Notes: generated by a model from the sequence alone, not told the origin. Positions 11,601 through 24,769 are shown, counted from the first letter of the stretch. The stretch: 64,000 nt of DNA from Nemertoderma westbladi (GCA_032718475.1 JAUCBJ010001346.1:1-64000), one strand, 5' to 3'. Numbers and translations: made by a program.

Positions 11601-13066
11601 CTGTGTCGCTTACAACTCTTTACTGGATGTCCCTTTCCCTACTGTCTCACATACAACTCTTTACCAGATGTCCCTTTCCCTACTCTCTCACATACAACTC
11701 TTTACTGGATGTCCCTTTCCCTACTGTATCGCTTACAACTCTTTACTGGATGTCCCTTTCCCTACTCTCTCACGTACAACTCTTTACCGGATGTCCCTTT
11801 CCATACTGTCTCATGTACAACTCTTTACCAGATGTTCCTTTCCCTACTCTCTCACGTACAATTCTTTACTGGATGTCCATTTCCCTACTGTCTCACATAC
11901 AACTCTTTACCAGATGTCCCTTTCCCTACTCTCTCACATACAACTCTTTACTGGATGTCCCTTTCCCTACTGTGTCGCTTACAACTCTTTACTGGATGTC
12001 CCTTTCCCTAGTGTCTCACGTACAACTCTTAACCAGAAGTCCATTTCCCTACTGTCTCGCGTACAACTCTTTACCGGATGTCCCTTTCCATACTGTCTCA
12101 TGTACAACTCGTTACCAGATGTTCCTTTCCCTACTGTATCGCTTACAACTCTTTACTGGATGTCCCTTTCCCTACTCTCTCACGTACAACTCTTTACCGG
12201 ATGTCCCTTTCCATACTGTCTCATGTACAACTCTTTACTGGATGTCCCTTTCCATACTGTCTCACGTACAACTCTTAACCAGAAGTCCATTTCCCTACTG
12301 TCTCGCGTACAACTCTTTACCGGATGTCCCTTTCCATACTGTCTCATGTACAACTCGTTACCAGATGTTCCTTTCCCTACTGTATCGCTTACAACTCTTT
12401 ACTGGATGTCCCTTTCCCTACTCTCTCACGTACAACTCTTTACCGGATGTCCCTTTCCATACTGTCTCATGTACAACTCGTTACCAGATGTTCCTTTCCC
12501 TACTGTATCGCTTACAACTCTTTACTGGATGTCCCTTTCCCTACTCTCTCACGTACAACTCTTTACCGGATGTCCCTTTCCATACTGTCTCATGTACAAC
12601 TCTTTACCAGATGTTCCTTTCCCTACTGTATCGCTTACAACTCTTTACTGGATGTCCCTTTCCATACTGTCTCATGTACAACTCTTTACCAGATGTTCCT
12701 TTCCCTACTCTCTCACGTACAATTCTTTACTGGATGTCCCTTTCCATACTGTCTCATGTACAACTCGTTACCAGATGTTCCTTTCCCTACTGTATCGCTT
12801 ACAACTCTTTACTGGATGTCCCTTTCCCTACTCTCTCACGTACAACTCTTTACCGGATGTCCCTTTCCATACTGTCTCATGTACAACTCTTTACCAGATG
12901 TTCCTTTCCCTACTCTCTCACGTACAATTCTTTACTGGATGTCCCTTTCCCTAGTGTCTCACGTACAACTCTTAACCAGAAGTCCATTTCCCTACTGTCT
13001 CGCGTACAACTCTTTACCGGATGTCCCTTTCCATACTGTCTCATGTACAACTCGTTACCAGATGTT

Positions 13067-13888
13067 CCTTTCCCTACTGTATCGCTTACAACTCTTTACT
13101 GGATGTCCCTTTCCCTACTCTCTCACGTACAACTCTTTACCGGATGTCCCTTTCCATACTGTCTCATGTACAACTCTTTACTGGATGTCCCTTTCCATAC
13201 TGTCTCACGTACAACTCTTAACCAGAAGTCCATTTCCCTACTGTCTCGCGTACAACTCTTTACCGGATGTCCCTTTCCATACTGTCTCACATACAACTCT
13301 TTACTGGATGTCCCTTTCCCTACTGTGTCGCTTACAACTCTTTACTGGATGTCCCTTTCCCTAGTGTCTCACGTACAACTCTTAACCAGAAGTCCATTTC
13401 CCTACTGTCTCGCGTACAACTCTTTACCGGATGTCCCTTTCCATACTGTCTCATGTACAACTCGTTACCAGATGTTCCTTTCCCTACTGTATCGCTTACA
13501 ACTCTTTACTGGATGTCCCTTTCCCTACTCTCTCACGTACAACTCTTTACCGGATGTCCCTTTCCATACTGTCTCATGTACAACTCTTTACTGGATGTCC
13601 CTTTCCATACTGTCTCATGTACAACTCGTTACCAGATGTTCCTTTCCCTACTGTATCGCTTACAACTCTTTACTGGATGTCCCTTTCCCTACTCTCTCAC
13701 GTACAATTCTTTACTGGATGTCCATTTCCCTACTGTGTCGCGTACAACTCTTTACTGGATGTCCCTTTCCATACTGTCTCACATACAACTCTTTACCAGA
13801 TGTTCCTTTCCCTACTGTATCGCTTACAACTCTTTACCAGATGTTCCTTTCCCTACTCTCTCACGTACAATTCTTTACTGGATGTCCC
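13067..13888 (+). repeat. 822-bp exact duplication in the core, copy 1
   Basis: Read line by line, this block is identical to 15157-15978, offset 2,090 bp, which is 51 units minus the one base lost in a 40-bp unit near 14660. First differences are at 13066 (upstream) and 13889 (downstream). Confidence 0.88.
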
Positions 13889-15156
13889 TTTCCCTACTGT
13901 CTCACATACAACTCTTTACTGGATGTCCATTTCCCTACTGTCTCACATACAACTCTTTACCAGATGTTCCTTTCCCTACTCTCTCACGTACAATTCTTTA
14001 CTGGATGTCCCTTTCCCTACTCTCTCACATACAACTCTTTACTGGATGTCCCTTTCCCTACTGTCTCACATACAACTCTTTACTGGATGTCCATTTCCCT
14101 ACTGTCTCACATACAACTCTTTACCAGATGTTCCTTTCCCTACTCTCTCACGTACAACTCTTTACCAGATGTTCCTTTCCCTACTCTCTCACGTACAATT
14201 CTTTACTGGATGTCCCTTTCCCTACTCTCTCACATACAACTCTTTACTGGATGTCCCTTTCCCTACTGTCTCACATACAACTCTTTACCAGATGTCCCTT
14301 TCCCTACTCTCTCACATACAACTCTTTACTGGATGTTCCTTTCCCTACTGTATCGCTTACAACTCTTTACTGGATGTCCCTTTCCCTACTCTCTCACATA
14401 CAACTCTTTACTGGATGTCCCTTTCCCTACTGTCTCACATACAACTCTTTACCAGATGTTCCTTTCCCTACTCTCTCACGTACAATTCTTTACTGGATGT
14501 CCCTTTCCATACTGTCTCATGTACAACTCGTTACCAGATGTTCCTTTCCCTACTGTATCGCTTACAACTCTTTACCAGATGTTCCTTTCCCTACTCTCTC
14601 ACATACAACTCTTTACTGGATGTCCCTTTCCCTACTGTCTCACATACAACTCTTTACCAGATGTTCCTTTCCTACTCTCTCACGTACAATTCTTTACTGG
14701 ATGTCCCTTTCCCTACTCTCTCACATACAACTCTTTACTGGATGTCCCTTTCCCTACTGTCTCACATACAACTCTTTACCAGATGTCCCTTTCCCTACTC
14801 TCTCACATACAACTCTTTACTGGATGTTCCTTTCCCTACTGTATCGCTTACAACTCTTTACTGGATGTCCCTTTCCCTACTCTCTCACATACAACTCTTT
14901 ACTGGATGTCCCTTTCCCTACTGTCTCACATACAACTCTTTACCAGATGTTCCTTTCCATACTCTCTCACGTACAATTCTTTACTGGATGTCCCTTTCCC
15001 TACTCTCTCACATACAACTCTTTACTGGATGTCCCTTTCCCTACTGTGTCGCTTACAACTCTTTACTGGATGTCCCTTTCCCTACTGTCTCACATACAAC
15101 TCTTTACCGGATGTCCCTTTCCCTACTGTCTCACATACAACTCTTTACTGGATGTC

Positions 15157-15978
15157 CCTTTCCCTACTGTATCGCTTACAACTCTTTACTGGATGTCCCT
15201 TTCCCTACTCTCTCACGTACAACTCTTTACCGGATGTCCCTTTCCATACTGTCTCATGTACAACTCTTTACTGGATGTCCCTTTCCATACTGTCTCACGT
15301 ACAACTCTTAACCAGAAGTCCATTTCCCTACTGTCTCGCGTACAACTCTTTACCGGATGTCCCTTTCCATACTGTCTCACATACAACTCTTTACTGGATG
15401 TCCCTTTCCCTACTGTGTCGCTTACAACTCTTTACTGGATGTCCCTTTCCCTAGTGTCTCACGTACAACTCTTAACCAGAAGTCCATTTCCCTACTGTCT
15501 CGCGTACAACTCTTTACCGGATGTCCCTTTCCATACTGTCTCATGTACAACTCGTTACCAGATGTTCCTTTCCCTACTGTATCGCTTACAACTCTTTACT
15601 GGATGTCCCTTTCCCTACTCTCTCACGTACAACTCTTTACCGGATGTCCCTTTCCATACTGTCTCATGTACAACTCTTTACTGGATGTCCCTTTCCATAC
15701 TGTCTCATGTACAACTCGTTACCAGATGTTCCTTTCCCTACTGTATCGCTTACAACTCTTTACTGGATGTCCCTTTCCCTACTCTCTCACGTACAATTCT
15801 TTACTGGATGTCCATTTCCCTACTGTGTCGCGTACAACTCTTTACTGGATGTCCCTTTCCATACTGTCTCACATACAACTCTTTACCAGATGTTCCTTTC
15901 CCTACTGTATCGCTTACAACTCTTTACCAGATGTTCCTTTCCCTACTCTCTCACGTACAATTCTTTACTGGATGTCCC
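15157..15978 (+). repeat. 822-bp exact duplication in the core, copy 2
   Basis: Identical partner of 13067-13888. Its identity, against variable neighbours, points to recent unequal exchange or block duplication. Confidence 0.88.
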
Positions 15979-18900
15979 ATTCCCTACTGTCTCACATACA
16001 ACTCTTTACTGGATGTCCCTTTCCATACTGTCTCACATACAACTCTTTACCAGATGTTCCTTTCCCTACTGTATCGCTTACAACTCTTTACCAGATGTTC
16101 CTTTCCCTACTCTCTCACGTACAATTCTTTACTGGATGTCCCTTTCCCTACTGTCTCACATACAACTCTTTACCAGATGTCCCTTTCCCTACTCTCTCAC
16201 ATACAACTCTTTACTGGATGTCCCTTTCCCTACTGTGTCGCTTACAACTCTTTACTGGATGTCCCTTTCCCTACTGTCTCACATACAACTCTTTACCGGA
16301 TGTCCCTTTCCCTACTGTCTCACATACAACTCTTTACTGGATGTTCCTTTCCCTACTGTATCGCTTACAACTCTTTACTGGATGTCCCTTTCCCTACTCT
16401 CTCACGTACAACTCTTTACCGGATGTCCCTTTCCCTACTGTCTCACATACAACTCTTTACTGGATGTCCCTTTCCCTACTCTCTCACGTACAACTCTTTA
16501 CTGGATGTCCATTTCCCTACTGTCTCACATACAACTCTTTACTGGATGTCCCTTTCCCTACTGTGTCGCTTACAACTCTTTACTGGATGTCCCTTTCCCT
16601 ACTCTCTCACATACAATTCTTTACTGGATGTCCCATTCCCTACTGTCTCACATACAACTCTTTACTGGATGTCCCTTTCCCTACTCTCTCACGTACAACT
16701 CTTTACTGGATGTCCCTTTCCCTACTCTCTCACGTACAACTCTTTACCGGATGTCCCTTTTCCTACTGTCTCACATACAACTCTTTACTGGATGTTCCTT
16801 TCCCTACTGTATCGCTTACAACTCTTTACTGGATGTCCCTTTCCCTACTCTCTCACGTACAACTCTTTACCGGATGTCCCTTTCCCTACTGTCTCACATA
16901 CAACTCTTTACTGGATGTCCCTTTCCCTACTCTCTCACGTACAACTCTTTACCGGATGTCCCTTTTCCTACTGTCTCACATACAACTCTTTACTGGATGT
17001 CCCTTTTCCTACTGTCTCACATACAACTCTTTACTGGATGTCCCTTTCCCTACTCTCTCACGTACAACTCTTTACCAGATGTTCCTTTCCCTACTCTCTC
17101 ACGTACAACTCTTTACCGGATGTCCCTTTCCATACTGTCTCACATACAACTCTTTACTGGATGTCCCTTTCCCTACTGTGTCGCTTACAACTCTTTACTG
17201 GATGTCCCTTTCCCTAGTGTCTCACGTACAACTCTTAACCAGAAGTCCATTTCCCTACTGTCTCGCGTACAACTCTTTACCGGATGTCCCTTTCCATACT
17301 GTCTCATGTACAACTCGTTACCAGATGTTCCTTTCCCTACTGTATCGCTTACAACTCTTTACTGGATGTCCCTTTCCCTACTCTCTCACGTACAATTCTT
17401 TACTGGATGTCCCATTCCCTACTGTCTCACATACAACTCTTTACTGGATGTCCCTTTCCCTACTCTCTCACGTACAACTCTTTACTGGATGTCCCTTTCC
17501 CTACTCTCTCACGTACAACTCTTTACCGGATGTCCCTTTTCCTACTGTCTCACATACAACTCTTTACTGGATGTTCCTTTCCCTACTCTCTCACGTACAA
17601 CTCTTTACCGGATGTCCCTTTCCCTACTGTCTCACATACAACTCTTTACTGGATGTCCCTTTCCATACTGTCTCACATACAACTCTTTACTGGATGTCCC
17701 TTTCCATACTGTATCGCTTACAACTCTTTACCAGATGTTCCTTTCCCTACTCTCTCACGTACAACTCTTTACTGGATGTCCCATTCCCTACTGTCTCACA
17801 TACAACTCTTTACTGGATGTCCCTTTCCCTACTCTCTCACGTACAACTCTTTACTGGATGTCCCTTTCCCTACTCTCTCACGTACAACTCTTTACCGGAT
17901 GTCCCTTTTCCTACTGTCTCACATACAACTCTTTACTGGATGTCCCTTTCCCTACTCTCTCACGTACAACTCTTTACCGGATGTCCCTTTCCCTACTGTC
18001 TCACATACAACTCTTTACTGGATGTCCCTTTCCATACTGTCTCACATACAACTCTTTACTGGATGTCCCTTTCCATACTGTATCGCTTACAACTCTTTAC
18101 CAGATGTTCCTTTCCCTACTCTCTCACGTACAATTCTTTACTGGATGTCCCTTTCCCTACTGTATCGCTTACAACTCTTTACCAGATGTTCCTTTCCCTA
18201 CTCTCTCACGTACAACTCTTTACTGGATGTCCCTTTCCCTACTCTCTCACGTACAACTCTTTACCGGATGTCCCTTTCCATACTGTCTCGTGTACAACTC
18301 TTTACTGGATGTCCCTTTCCCTACTGTATCGCTTACAACTCTTTACTGGATGTCCCTTTCCATACTGTATCGCTTACAACTCTTTACCAGATGTTCCTTT
18401 CCCTACTCTCTCACGTACAACTCTTTACCGGATGTCCCTTTCCATACTGTCTCATGTACAACTCTTTACTGGATGTCCCTTTCCATACTGTATCGCTTAC
18501 AACTCTTTACCAGATGTTCCTTTCCCTACTCTCTCACGTACAACTCTTTACCGGATGTCCCTTTCCATACTGTCTCATGTACAACTCTTTACTGGATGTC
18601 CCTTTCCATACTGTATCGCTTACAACTCTTTACCAGATGTTCCTTTCCCTACTCTCTCACGTACAATTCTTTACTGGATGTCCCTTTCCCTACTGTATCG
18701 CTTACAACTCTTTACCGGATGTCCCTTTCCCTACTGTATCGCTTACAACTCTTTACTGGATGTCCCTTTCCCTACTCTCTCACGTACAATTCTTTACTGG
18801 ATGTCCCTTTCCCTACTCTCTCACGTACAACTCTTTACTGGATGTCCCTTTCCCTACTCTCTCACGTACAACTCTTTACCGGATGTCCCTTTCCATACTG

Positions 18901-20459
18901 TCTCGTGTACAACTCTTTACTGGATGTCCCTTTCCCTACTGTATCGCTTACAACTCTTTACTGGATGTCCCTTTCCCTACTCTCTCACGTACAATTCTTT
19001 ACTGGATGTCCCATTCCCTACTGTCTCACATACAACTCTTTACTGGATGTCCCTTTCCATACTGTCTCACATACAACTCTTTACCAGATGTTCCTTTCCC
19101 TACTGTATCGCTTACAACTCTTTACTGGATGTCCCTTTCCCTACTCTCTCACGTACAATTCTTTACTGGATGTCCCATTCCCTACTGTCTCACATACAAC
19201 TCTTTACTGGATGTCCCTTTCCCTACTGTATCGCTTACAACTCTTTACTGGATGTCCCTTTCCCTACTCTCTCACGTACAATTCTTTACTGGATGTCCTT
19301 TTCCCAACTGTCCCATGTACAACTCTTTACTGGATGTCCCTTTCCCTACTGTATCGCTTACAACTCTTTACTGGATGTCCCTTTCCCTACTCTCTCATGT
19401 ACAATTCTTTACTGGATGTCCCATTCCCTACTGTCTCACATACAACTCTTTACCGGATGTCCCTTTCCCTACTCTCTCACGTACAATTCTTTACTGGATG
19501 TCCCATTCCCTACTGTCTCACATACAACTCTTTACCAGATGTCCCTTTCCCTACTGTATCGCTTACAACTCTTTACTGGATGTCCCTTTCCCTACTCTCT
19601 CACGTACAATTCTTTACTGGATGTCCCATTCCCTACTGTCTCACATACAACTCTTTACCAGATGTTCCTTTCCCTACTGTATCGCTTACAACTCTTTACT
19701 GGATGTCCCATTCCCTACTGTCTCACATACAACTCTTTACCAGATGTCCCTTTCCCTACTGTATCGCTTACAACTCTTTACTGGATGTCCCTTTCCCTAC
19801 TCTCTCACGTACAATTCTTTACTGGATGTCCTTTTCCCAACTGTCCCATGTACAACTCTTTACTGGATGTCCCTTTCCCTACTGTATCGCTTACAACTCT
19901 TTACCGGATGTCCCTTTCCATACTGTCTCATGTACAACTCTTTACTGGATGTCCCTTTCCCTACTCTCTCATGTACAATTCTTTACTGGATGTCCCATTC
20001 CCTACTGTCTCACATACAACTCTTTACCGGATGTCCCTTTCCATACTGTATCGCTTACAACTCTTTACTGGATGTCCCTTTCCATACTGTCTCATGTACA
20101 ACTCTTTACTGGATGTCCCTTTCCCTACTCTCTCATGTACAATTCTTTACTGGATGTCCCATTCCCTACTGTCTCACATACAACTCTTTACCGGATGTCC
20201 CTTTCCCTACTCTCTCACGTACAACTCTTTACTGGATGTCCTTTTCCCAACTGTCCCATGTACAACTCTTTACTGGATGTCCCTTTCCCTACTGTATCGC
20301 TTACAACTCTTTACTGGATGTCCCTTTCCCTACTCTCTCACATACAACTCTTTACCGGATGTCCCTTTCCCTACTGTATCGCTTACAACTCTTTACCAGA
20401 TGTTCCTTTCCCTACTGTATCGCTTACAACTCTTTACTGGATGTCCCTTTCCCTACTCT

Positions 20460-20865
20460 CTCACATACAATTCTTTACTGGATGTCCTTTTCCCAACTGT
20501 CCCATGTACAACTCTTTACTGGATGTCCCTTTCCCTACTCTCTCACGTACAATTCTTTACTGGATGTCCTTTTCCCAACTGTCCCATGTACAACTCTTTA
20601 CTGGATGTCCCTTTCCCTACTCTCTCACGTACAATTCTTTACTGGATGTCCTTTTCCCAACTGTCCCATGTACAACTCTTTACTGGATGTCCCTTTCCCT
20701 ACTCTCTCACGTACAATTCTTTACTGGATGTCCTTTTCCCAACTGTCCCATGTACAACTCTTTACTGGATGTCCCTTTCCCTACTCTCTCACGTACAATT
20801 CTTTACTGGATGTCCTTTTCCCAACTGTCCCATGTACAACTCTTTACTGGATGTCCCTTTCCCTA
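20460..20865 (+). repeat. 82-bp dimer higher-order repeat within the core
   Basis: A pair made of a unit with TTTTCCCAACTGTCCCATG and a unit with CCCTACTCTCTCACG repeats five times at 82-bp spacing; the CCCAACTGTCCC marker lies near 20492, 20574, 20656, 20738 and 20820. This is a local amplification of two adjacent units. Confidence 0.9.
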
Positions 20866-21900
20866 CTGTATCGCTTACAACTCTTTACTGGATGTCCCTT
20901 TCCCTACTCTCTCACGTACAATTCTTTACTGGATGTCCCATTCCCTACTGTCTCACATACAACTCTTTACCGGATGTCCTTTTCCCAACTGTCCCATGTA
21001 CAACTCTTTACCAGATGTTCCTTTCCCTACTGTATCGCTTACAACTCTTTACTGGATGTCCCTTTCCCTACTCTCTCACGTACAATTCTTTACTGGATGT
21101 CCCATTCCCTACTGTCTCACATACAACTCTTTACCGGATGTCCTTTTCCCAACTGTCCCATGTACAACTCTTTACCAGATGTTCCTTTCCCTACTGTATC
21201 GCTTACAACTCTTTACTGGATGTCCCTTTCCCTACTCTCTCACGTACAATTCTTTACTGGATGTCCCATTCCCTACTGTCTCACATACAACTCTTTACCG
21301 GATGTCCCTTTCCATACTGTCTCATGTACAACTCTTTACCAGATGTTCCTTTCCCTACTGTATCGCTTACAACTCTTTACTGGATGTCCCTTTCCCTACT
21401 CTCTCACGTACAATTCTTTACTGGATGTCCCATTCCCTACTGTCTCACATACAACTCTTTACCGGATGTCCCTTTCCATACTGTCTCATGTACAACTCGT
21501 TACCAGATGTTCCTTTCCCTACTGTATCGCTTACAACTCTTTACTGGATGTCCCTTTCCCTACTCTCTCACGTACAATTCTTTACTGGATGTCCTTTTCC
21601 CAACTGTCCCATGTACAACTCTTTACTGGATGTCCCTTTCCATACTGTCTCACGTACAACTCTTTACCGGATGTCCCTTTCCATACTGTCTCGTGTACAA
21701 CTCTTTACTGGATGTCCCTTTCCATACTGTCTCGTGTACAACTCTTTACTGGATGTCCCTTTCCCTACTGTATCGCTTACAACTCATTACTGGATGTCCC
21801 TTTCCATACTGTCTCATGTACAACTCTTTACTGGATGTCCCTTTCCCTACTGTGTCGCTTACAACTCTTTACTGGATTCCCTTTCCCTAGTGTCTCGCAT

Positions 21901-23196
21901 ACAACTCTTTACCAGAAGTCCATTTCCCTACTGTCTCGCGTACAACTCTTTACCAGATGTCCCTTTCCATACTGTCTCATGTACAACTCTTTACCAGATG
22001 TTCCTTTCCCTATTGTATCACATCAATGTTTCGCCTAACTCCTTACTGGATGTCCCTTTCCCTATTGTCTCATGTACAACTCTTTACCAGATGTCCCTTT
22101 CCCTACTGTATATCGTACAATTCTTTACCGGATGTCCCTTTCCCTACTGTCTCACGTACAACTCTTTACCAGATGTCCCTTTCCCTACTGGCTTGCGTAC
22201 AACTCTTTACCAGATGTCCTTTTCCCAACTGTCTCGTGTATAACTCTTTAATGGATGTCCCTTTCCCTACTGTCTCGCGTACAATTCTTTACCAGAAGTC
22301 CATTTCCCTATTGTCTCGCGTACAACTCTTTACCAGATGTCCCTTTCCATACTGTCTCATGTACAATTTGCACCTAACCCTTTACTGGATGTCCCTTCCC
22401 CTACTGTCTCGTGCACAACTCTTTACCAGATGTTCATTTCCCTATTGTCTCACATCAATGTTTCGCCTAACTCTTTAATGGATGTCCCTTTCCCTACTGT
22501 CTCGTGTACAAATCTTTACCAGATGTCCATTTCCTACTGTCTTGCGTACAACTCTTTACTGGATGTCCCTTTCCCTACTGTTTCACGTACAGCTCTTTAC
22601 TGGATGGCCCTTTCCCTACCCTCTCGCATACAACTCTTTACCAGATGTCCAGTTCCCTACCGTCTTGTGTAACATTTTGCGCCTAACTCTTTAATGGATG
22701 TCCCTTTCCCTACTGTCTCGTGTACAACTCTTTACCAGATGTCCCTTTCCCTACTGTCTCGTGTACAACTCTTTACCAGATGTCCCTTTCCCTACTGTAT
22801 CGCTTACAACTCTTTACCGGGTGTCCCTTTCCCTACTTCTGTCTTTCGTACAACTCTTTACTGGATGTCCCTTTCCCTACTGTCTCACATAAAACTCTTT
22901 ACCAGATGTTCCTTTCCTTATTGTCTCACGTACATTTTGTGCCTAACTAATTTCATGGATGTCCCTTTCCCTACTGTCTCGTGTACAACTCCTTACTGGA
23001 TGTCCCTTTCCCAACTGTCTTGCTTACAACTCTTTAATGGGTGTCCCTTTCCCTACTGTCTCGCATACAACTCTTTACCAGATTTCGCTTTCCCTAATGT
23101 CTTGCTTACAACTCTTAACCAGATGGCCCTTTCCCTAACTGTCTCCCTTACAACTATTTACCATATGTCCCTTTCCCTACTCTCTTGCGTACAACT
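21901..23196 (+). repeat. 41-bp satellite, right diverged edge
   Basis: Units become variable again, 52-bp units reappear (near 22025, 22360, 22460, 22680 and 22935), and some units lose or gain bases (22835, 23130). The last recognisable unit ends CTCTCTTGCGTACAACTT at about 23196, only a few bases from the FLOT2 splice donor. Confidence 0.93.
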
Positions 23197-23200
23197 TAAC

Positions 23201-23512
23201 CTCAGCATCGAATTCTGCTCTCCTCATATCGAACCCACGTTTGCAATCAGCGATCGCTGTATCGCTCTGGAATCTCGCGTCCAGTCGTTCTCTATCGCAC
23301 TTGGATTCGTGTATGCCGGAGTCGCGCTCAGCCTGTGCCACTGCTATCACCGCATTGCGTTTAACGTTAGCTGTCTGTGCGCGGCCCAATGAATCGAGGT
23401 ATTTAACCTCATCGAAAACATCGAGAATAGTGAAGGATAGTATTTCGATGCCCATCTTGGCGACGTCTGGGGAAGCGACTTCACGGACGAGCCTAGCGAA
23501 CTGATCTCGGTC
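23201..23512 (-). CDS. FLOT2: Flotillin-2, third visible coding exon (end of SPFH domain and start of coiled coil)
   Basis: Flotillin-2 (reggie-1) is a membrane-raft scaffold protein that oligomerises on the inner face of the plasma membrane and on endosomes. The 104 codons run from DRDQFARLVREVASPDVAK through MGIEILSFTILDVFDEVKY to GFDMRRAEFDAE, a close match to the family from the end of the SPFH domain into the first part of the Ala/Glu-rich coiled coil. The acceptor is TTCCTAG before GAC; the donor is GAG followed by GTTAAGT. Both junctions are phase 0 and the frame has no stop. The length is what I recall for this segment in vertebrate FLOT2. The intron starting at 23200 runs within about 7 bases into the satellite. 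Remaining exons should lie left of the window or be lost. Confidence 0.93.
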
Positions 23513-24072
23513 CTAGGAAGGGATGTAGGCTTAATTAATATCAACTTACTTTTAATTATCACTTCAGCGTTCTGGCTGTTACAAAAAGCTTTATAAAGAG
23601 AGTTTTATAAAGAGCTACTTTATCAAAAATTATGTTTGTAATTTTCCTTACTTAAAGTACAATTACATTAACTTCTTGCGCAGTACTTAAAAAGGTTGGC
23701 CCAGGTAAAATATAACATTATATGTTATACTAGAATTTCGTTTATTTTTTTTTTTTCATAAAAAGAAACAGCTGTCAACAGTCAGAAACAGGCTTCACCT
23801 TCGTTTTCTTTATTAGTATTTATATACTGAGTGGTTGAGATGGCGGGTGGGCGCTTGGGTTTGGCAGGCAGCCGAGAGCGTCTGGGTTGGTGTGTGGGAG
23901 AAAAATGTCCTAACATATTAATTGAAGATAAATTATATTTTAGACTTACTGTATAGTAGATCTCGATATTGTTTTTACTCATTATGATTTACATTACTGT
24001 AGGCCTATTTTCCGCAGGAATAAATATATATACTTACAGATTTCGCTTTAAATAAATATTTACTGAACCCAC
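23513..24072 (-). other. FLOT2 intron between the second and third visible exons
   Basis: A 560-bp intron. It begins GTGGGTTC (from 24072) and ends CTTCCTAG (23513). It is AT-rich, with a run of about 15 T near 23739-23757. No gene or mobile element is recognised in it. Confidence 0.8.
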
Positions 24073-24219
24073 CTGGAACACAGCTTCAACTGTTAGTGTT
24101 CCTAGGATAGACCTTAAGTGGCCTTCTAGGGTCTGCATTATAAGATAACCGATCTGTCTTACAGTTTTCCCTAACAGCTGTTCGCAAGCCATCACAAGTA
24201 AATCATGATCGGACATAAC
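24073..24219 (-). CDS. FLOT2: Flotillin-2, second visible coding exon (SPFH domain)
   Basis: There are 49 codons, starting VMSDHDLLVMACEQLLGK and ending LTVEAVFQ; the middle contains QTLEGHLRSILGTLTVE, a hallmark of the flotillin SPFH (prohibitin-homology) domain. The acceptor is TTTTCTCTAG before GTT (exon starts at 24219); the donor is CAG followed by GTGGGTT (intron from 24072). Both ends are phase 0. The in-frame ATG at 24216 is internal, not a start: the preceding exon joins directly in frame (AQCK to VMSD). Length and boundaries match what I recall of vertebrate FLOT2, so this looks like a functional exon. Confidence 0.94.
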
Positions 24220-24769
24220 CTAGAGAAAACCCAATAACAAGATATCAATCAATCAATAATTTATATTGAATAATAATGATAAGAGGGGAGACTTGACGCA
24301 AATCCTATCTCGGCGAATTAATATTTCGTTTCCAAGTTAAATTATCAATGGAGGGAAAGGATTAGCGCAGGTTACAGTTTGCAAGTTAATCTAACCAAAA
24401 CAATACACTATAGTAAAGTCAATAAAGCAGGTTACAATTTTATTTTGTGATAGTACTGATGATAGTATTTATGAGCTGTTATTTGCGTCGATGTTTCGCT
24501 GAAGAAGGATGGATCCGTAATTTTAGGATTTTTCCCTTATCTGTGAATAATACCGGGATATAAATGTTGAAGTTGTCACAAAAGTGTACAGTATATCCCG
24601 TTAATTTGATTACATTTGCGCGAAAGTTAACCTTGACAGAGTGCCATTTGGTAGAATTCACAAGCCGAAATGGGAAAATACAGAATAATTAATATATATA
24701 TACAGTATATATATATATATATATATATAGGCCTATATGACTTACACTTTTACTACAGGTCTAGACCTA

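Larger units (their letters stand above)
8661..21900 (+). repeat. 41-bp satellite, homogenised core
   Basis: Roughly 320 nearly uniform 41-bp units. No 52-bp unit was seen here. Because 41 is not a multiple of 3 and the plus-strand unit has no TAA, TAG or TGA, all three plus frames read the same cyclic 41-residue peptide (it includes SLLSHVQLFTGCPFPYC) at different phases. Frames stay open for up to 2,240 codons (15521-22243) and 2,177 codons (15357-21890). The minus strand carries stops in each unit. No start context, splice structure or composition suggests a gene, so I treat these frames as a by-product of the unit. Local higher-order structure is present (see the findings). Confidence 0.97.

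Noticed and set aside
8668-22243. Very long plus-strand reading frames (up to 2,240 codons) in the satellite as giant repeat-protein genes
   Set aside because: All three frames are open at once and read the same cyclic peptide, which follows from a stop-free 41-bp unit. The frames start and stop where unit variants happen to fall, and no gene structure surrounds them. Kept as an observation, not as CDS features.
154-23196. Satellite or minisatellite arrays as CRISPR arrays
   Set aside because: Units are contiguous with no unique spacers, and the DNA is clearly eukaryotic.
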